Assembly (NCBI RefSeq): GCF_016862915.1
Contig: NZ_BONW01000041.1
Location: 62,001-126,000, forward strand
Source of the DNA: Plantactinospora endophytica
GTDB taxonomy: Bacteria; Actinomycetota; Actinomycetes; Mycobacteriales; Micromonosporaceae
DNA length: 64,000 nt
Direction of reading: 5' to 3'
Below the pieces are notes generated by a model. That model was not told the origin of the DNA. It was given only the letters and a program-made list of their open reading frames with translations, and made no database searches. Both the position numbers and the translations under genes were made by a program. Below, piece after piece: positions 62,601 through 64,000 of this stretch (position 1 is its first letter; the number at the start of each line of letters is the position of its first letter).

Positions 62601-62865
62601 CGCTCGGCGAGTGCGCCCGCCGGTCGGGTTCGAGGTGCCGGCGCAGGTGCTTGACGTGCGTCTGGAGGATGTTCGCGGCGCTTGGCGGTGGTCGCTCGCC
62701 CCAGAGGGCGTCGATGAGTTCGGTGCGCGGCACCGGGTGACCGCGAGCCAGCACGAGCAGGCCGAGTACGGCCCGCCGGCCCGCCGGACCGAGGTCGAGC
62801 TCCCGGCCGCCGCGCCAGCCGCGTACCGGACCGAGCACCTGCACCCGTACGCCGCGTACCTGCAC
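59677..62865 (-). CDS. SARP-type regulator (AfsR-like) with NB-ARC and TPR domains
   Basis: A 1062-residue regulator. N-terminal OmpR-like winged helix (VQVLGPVRGWRGGRELDLGPAGRRAVLGLLVLARG...LIDALWGERPPPSAANILQTHVKHLRRHL), BTAD helical domain, then NB-ARC ATPase with CGTPGVGKTALAVHWAH (P-loop) and LVVLDNA, and a long C-terminal TPR array (RYGEARTRSNLGIVHERLGR, GEAGALTNLGNVYSEWERYEEA and more). AfsR-type proteins integrate signals for secondary metabolism. GTG 62865 has GGAGG at 5 nt. No biosynthetic cluster is in the window. Confidence 0.93.
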   Translation of the reverse strand: MQVRGVRVQVLGPVRGWRGGRELDLGPAGRRAVLGLLVLARGHPVPRTELIDALWGERPPPSAANILQTHVKHLRRHLEPDRRAHSPSELLPAVGSGYALRLAADGVDLEEFRALADAARSAERDGDPRRVATLSRQALALWRGDPMADVPVLADHPRVLALTGERQAMRARLCAALLDLGAAAEALPTVAEMAAGQPLDEAVQALLIRAYHALGRPGQAFAAYRAARTRLADELGVDPGPVLAAAHAALLRGPAPDRPAPAGGGAPATDPDGADGGPPGTAAAAAPPGAELPDLARPPARVRPVPASVPRQLPADVYGFTGRRAELRRLDQLFAPAARADRPPAPTPSPPGPAVIVAICGTPGVGKTALAVHWAHRARTRFPAGQLYLDLRGHDDGQPVPAGDALARLLGALGVPEDDIPTDLDERAARYRTELTDRPVLVVLDNAASVEQVRPLLPGAAPGMTVVTSRNSLGGLVALHGARRLALEPLPPADTVTLLRLLIGARAEAEPRAVAELAEQCVHLPLALRVAAELAGNRPDDRLADLVAELADHGRRVRLLAAGDDPRAAVRTVFSWSYRQLRAADAVTFRRLGLHPGADVGLSAVAALTGLTGEQAEQALAVLVRAHLVQPVGRSRWSMHDLLRAYAAEVCRAADPEPERRAALTRLLDHYLGTAAAAMDELYPAERHHRPAVPRSDRPAPPPAGVDAGGEHAAAARKAARDWLDGERSTLAAVCGYAATQGRPAYAVLLSDILYRYLESGHHLDALEIHTFALHAARHGADERGQAHALTNLGAVLRLQGRYQESIEHLERALAMHRRGGDRYGEARTRSNLGIVHERLGRREPAVEHQRQALDLYRRLDDRYGEAGALTNLGNVYSEWERYEEAAEYLGLSRDLFRSLGDRVGEAIGLCNLGDVQRELGRYEEAGTALRRALALFRAAGHRDGEATALSNLGRVHTWLGRYDLAVEEFAEALGRFQETGHRYGEASVLNNLGDVLYAAGRPADAAGRYRAALTITLETGDRDELTRAHRGLAQAEATVHAAPGGQPVDRSAGAAPLAPAS

Positions 62866-62948
62866 GCCCACCTCCAGATGCGCGGAACAATGCTGTCACG
62901 CGCGATCCATGAGCGTCTACGTGTGTGCGGGCGGTGGGACGGGTGGGC

Positions 62949-63572
62949 TCAGCCGGGCGTACCGGCGTCCTCGGCGACCCGCCCGGTGTTGCTGACCACC
63001 GCGTCGATGAAGCCGTAGTCCCTGGCCTCGGTCGCGGTGAACCAACGGTCACGGTCGGCGTCCCGCACCACCTGGTCGTAGGTCTGCCCGGTGTGCTGGG
63101 CGATCATCTCCAGCAGCATCCGCTTGGTGTGCAGCATCTGCTCGGCCTGGATCGCGATGTCGGCCGCCGTACCGCCCATGCCGCCGGAGGGCTGGTGCAT
63201 GATGATCCGCGCGTGCGGCAGCGCGTACCGCTTGCCGGGCGTTCCGGCGCAGAGCAGGAACTGTCCCATCGATCCGGCCATCCCCATGGCCACAGTGGAC
63301 ACGTCGTTGTCGATGAACTGCATGGTGTCGTAGATCGCCATGCCGGCGTAGACCGAGCCGCCCGGCGAGTTGATCCAGAGGCTGACGTCCCGTTGCGGGT
63401 CCTCGGCCGCGAGCAGCAGCAGTTGGGCGCAGATCCGGTTGGCCACCTCGTCGGTGACCTCGCTGCCGAGGAAGATGATGCGCTCCTTGAGCAGCCGGCT
63501 GTAGACCGAGTCGTCGAGGGTGCCGTGCGGCTGTTCTCCGCCCCGCGCCTGGGGGGTGTGCAGGTCAGTCAT
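62949..63572 (-). CDS. clpP: ATP-dependent Clp protease proteolytic subunit, solitary copy
   Basis: A 207-residue ClpP with the catalytic triad: MGMAGSMGQF (Ser101), IIMHQPSGG (His126) and DADRDRWFTA (Asp175). It has a longer N-terminal tail than the main ClpP1/P2 and no clpX or second clpP next to it, so it is probably an accessory paralogue such as ClpP3 or ClpP4 of Streptomyces. ATG 63572. It may be tied to the regulator downstream only by position. Confidence 0.93.
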   Translation of the reverse strand: MTDLHTPQARGGEQPHGTLDDSVYSRLLKERIIFLGSEVTDEVANRICAQLLLLAAEDPQRDVSLWINSPGGSVYAGMAIYDTMQFIDNDVSTVAMGMAGSMGQFLLCAGTPGKRYALPHARIIMHQPSGGMGGTAADIAIQAEQMLHTKRMLLEMIAQHTGQTYDQVVRDADRDRWFTATEARDYGFIDAVVSNTGRVAEDAGTPG

Positions 63573-63620
63573 GTCAGCAACGTAGTGACGGCGACCGGGA
63601 AAAATCGCCTGCTTACGCTG

Positions 63621-64000
63621 TCAGCGCACGGCTTCAGCCCTGGGCGGAATCCCGTCACCGTGGCGGCGCAGGTCGGCGTAGACCGCGATCTGCTGGGTCA
63701 GGAACAGCACCATGACGATCTCCACGGCCACCGCCGTCGCCGACAGCACCGAGAAGTCGCCCCGAACGCAGCGGATCACGATGGCGATCATTCCGGGCAG
63801 GCAGAACGTCGTCAGGTCGATGGCCAGTTGGAACAGCTTCCGGCTGCGGCGGCGCCGATCGGAGCGGTGGCTGCCCTCCCAGCCGAACACGGGTTGGGCG
63901 GCGCCCACCATGGCACCCAGCCGGGGACCGAGATCGGTACGGATGTAGTGCCCGATCGCCGAGATCTTCTCGTCGTTGACGAGGTAGGTCCAGCCGAGCA
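63621..64000 (-). CDS. Integral membrane protein, C-terminal part (partial)
   Basis: The frame is open to the window edge. Visible residues: LGWTYLVNDEKISAIGHYIRTDLGPRLGAM, a charged loop (HRSDRRRRSRKL), then two membrane segments (LFQLAIDLTTFCLPGMIAIVI and VEIVMVLFLTQQIAVYADL). The N-terminus is outside the window. No family recognised. The gene ends 49 bp before clpP on the same strand's upstream side. Confidence 0.6.
   Translation of the reverse strand, partial: LGWTYLVNDEKISAIGHYIRTDLGPRLGAMVGAAQPVFGWEGSHRSDRRRRSRKLFQLAIDLTTFCLPGMIAIVIRCVRGDFSVLSATAVAVEIVMVLFLTQQIAVYADLRRHGDGIPPRAEAVR

Overview
The window is very GC-rich DNA with ATG, GTG and TTG starts, many 1-8 nt coupled gene overlaps, apparent leaderless promoters and actinobacterial families (DUF397/XRE pairs, DUF5753, DUF6297, DUF6158, SARP regulator, F420-type flavin oxidoreductases). 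It looks like chromosomal DNA of a filamentous actinomycete, most probably a Micromonosporaceae member (Micromonospora or a relative). No complete tRNA, rRNA, CRISPR array, transposase or integrase was seen. Terminators are mostly GC-rich hairpins without a U tract.

Layout. 1-6.4 kb: start of a secreted coiled-coil (probable NlpC/P60) protein, a DUF6232 protein, a divergent XRE-DUF5753/DUF397 pair (Scr1-type toxin-antitoxin-like), small membrane genes and a DUF6158-SRPBCC pair. 6.7-15.5 kb, all on minus: a PASTA-tailed bifunctional penicillin-binding protein, a class I DAHP synthase behind a structured leader, a broken AbiEii-type nucleotidyltransferase with its intact partner, and a large secreted metalloprotease. 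15.7-23.4 kb: a two-subunit M16 peptidase, asd, a glycosyltransferase divergent from a MarR regulator with twin operators, small redox and CBS proteins. 23.6-28.7 kb: a tandemly duplicated SCP2 + amylo-alpha-1,6-glucosidase module whose second enzyme has lost conserved residues. 28.8-38.5 kb: a conserved unknown, an MFS exporter, a PadR-ABC operon, an ABC/DUF6297 pair, a glycosyltransferase and two surface/coiled-coil proteins, ending in a 33-nt tRNA-Phe-like relic. 38.6-48.4 kb: SDR, small HTH regulator and divergent serine hydrolase, hemerythrin protein, two-component system and a divergent lipoprotein/ABC exporter operon. 48.5-57 kb: a stand-alone alanyl-tRNA synthetase, an HTH regulator with an RHH-Clp_N protein, an asparaginase, a LacI regulator and a secreted CE1-CBM2 esterase. 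57-64 kb: a frameshifted methyltransferase, a LigD-type polymerase domain, GNAT, a SARP-NB-ARC-TPR regulator, a solitary ClpP and the end of a membrane protein.

Main points for a second look: (i) the SCP2/debranching-enzyme duplication with altered residues in copy 2; (ii) two distant HTH paralogues with near-identical recognition helices, both preceded by paired GTCA-RGG...CCYTGAC inverted repeats at leaderless-looking promoters; (iii) the tRNA-Phe fragment, a possible scar of an integrative element; (iv) the half-broken AbiEii-like pair; (v) a stand-alone alaS; (vi) repeated local tandem duplications (15-38 bp units) in intergenic and linker DNA. All family assignments come from reading motifs, not from a database search.
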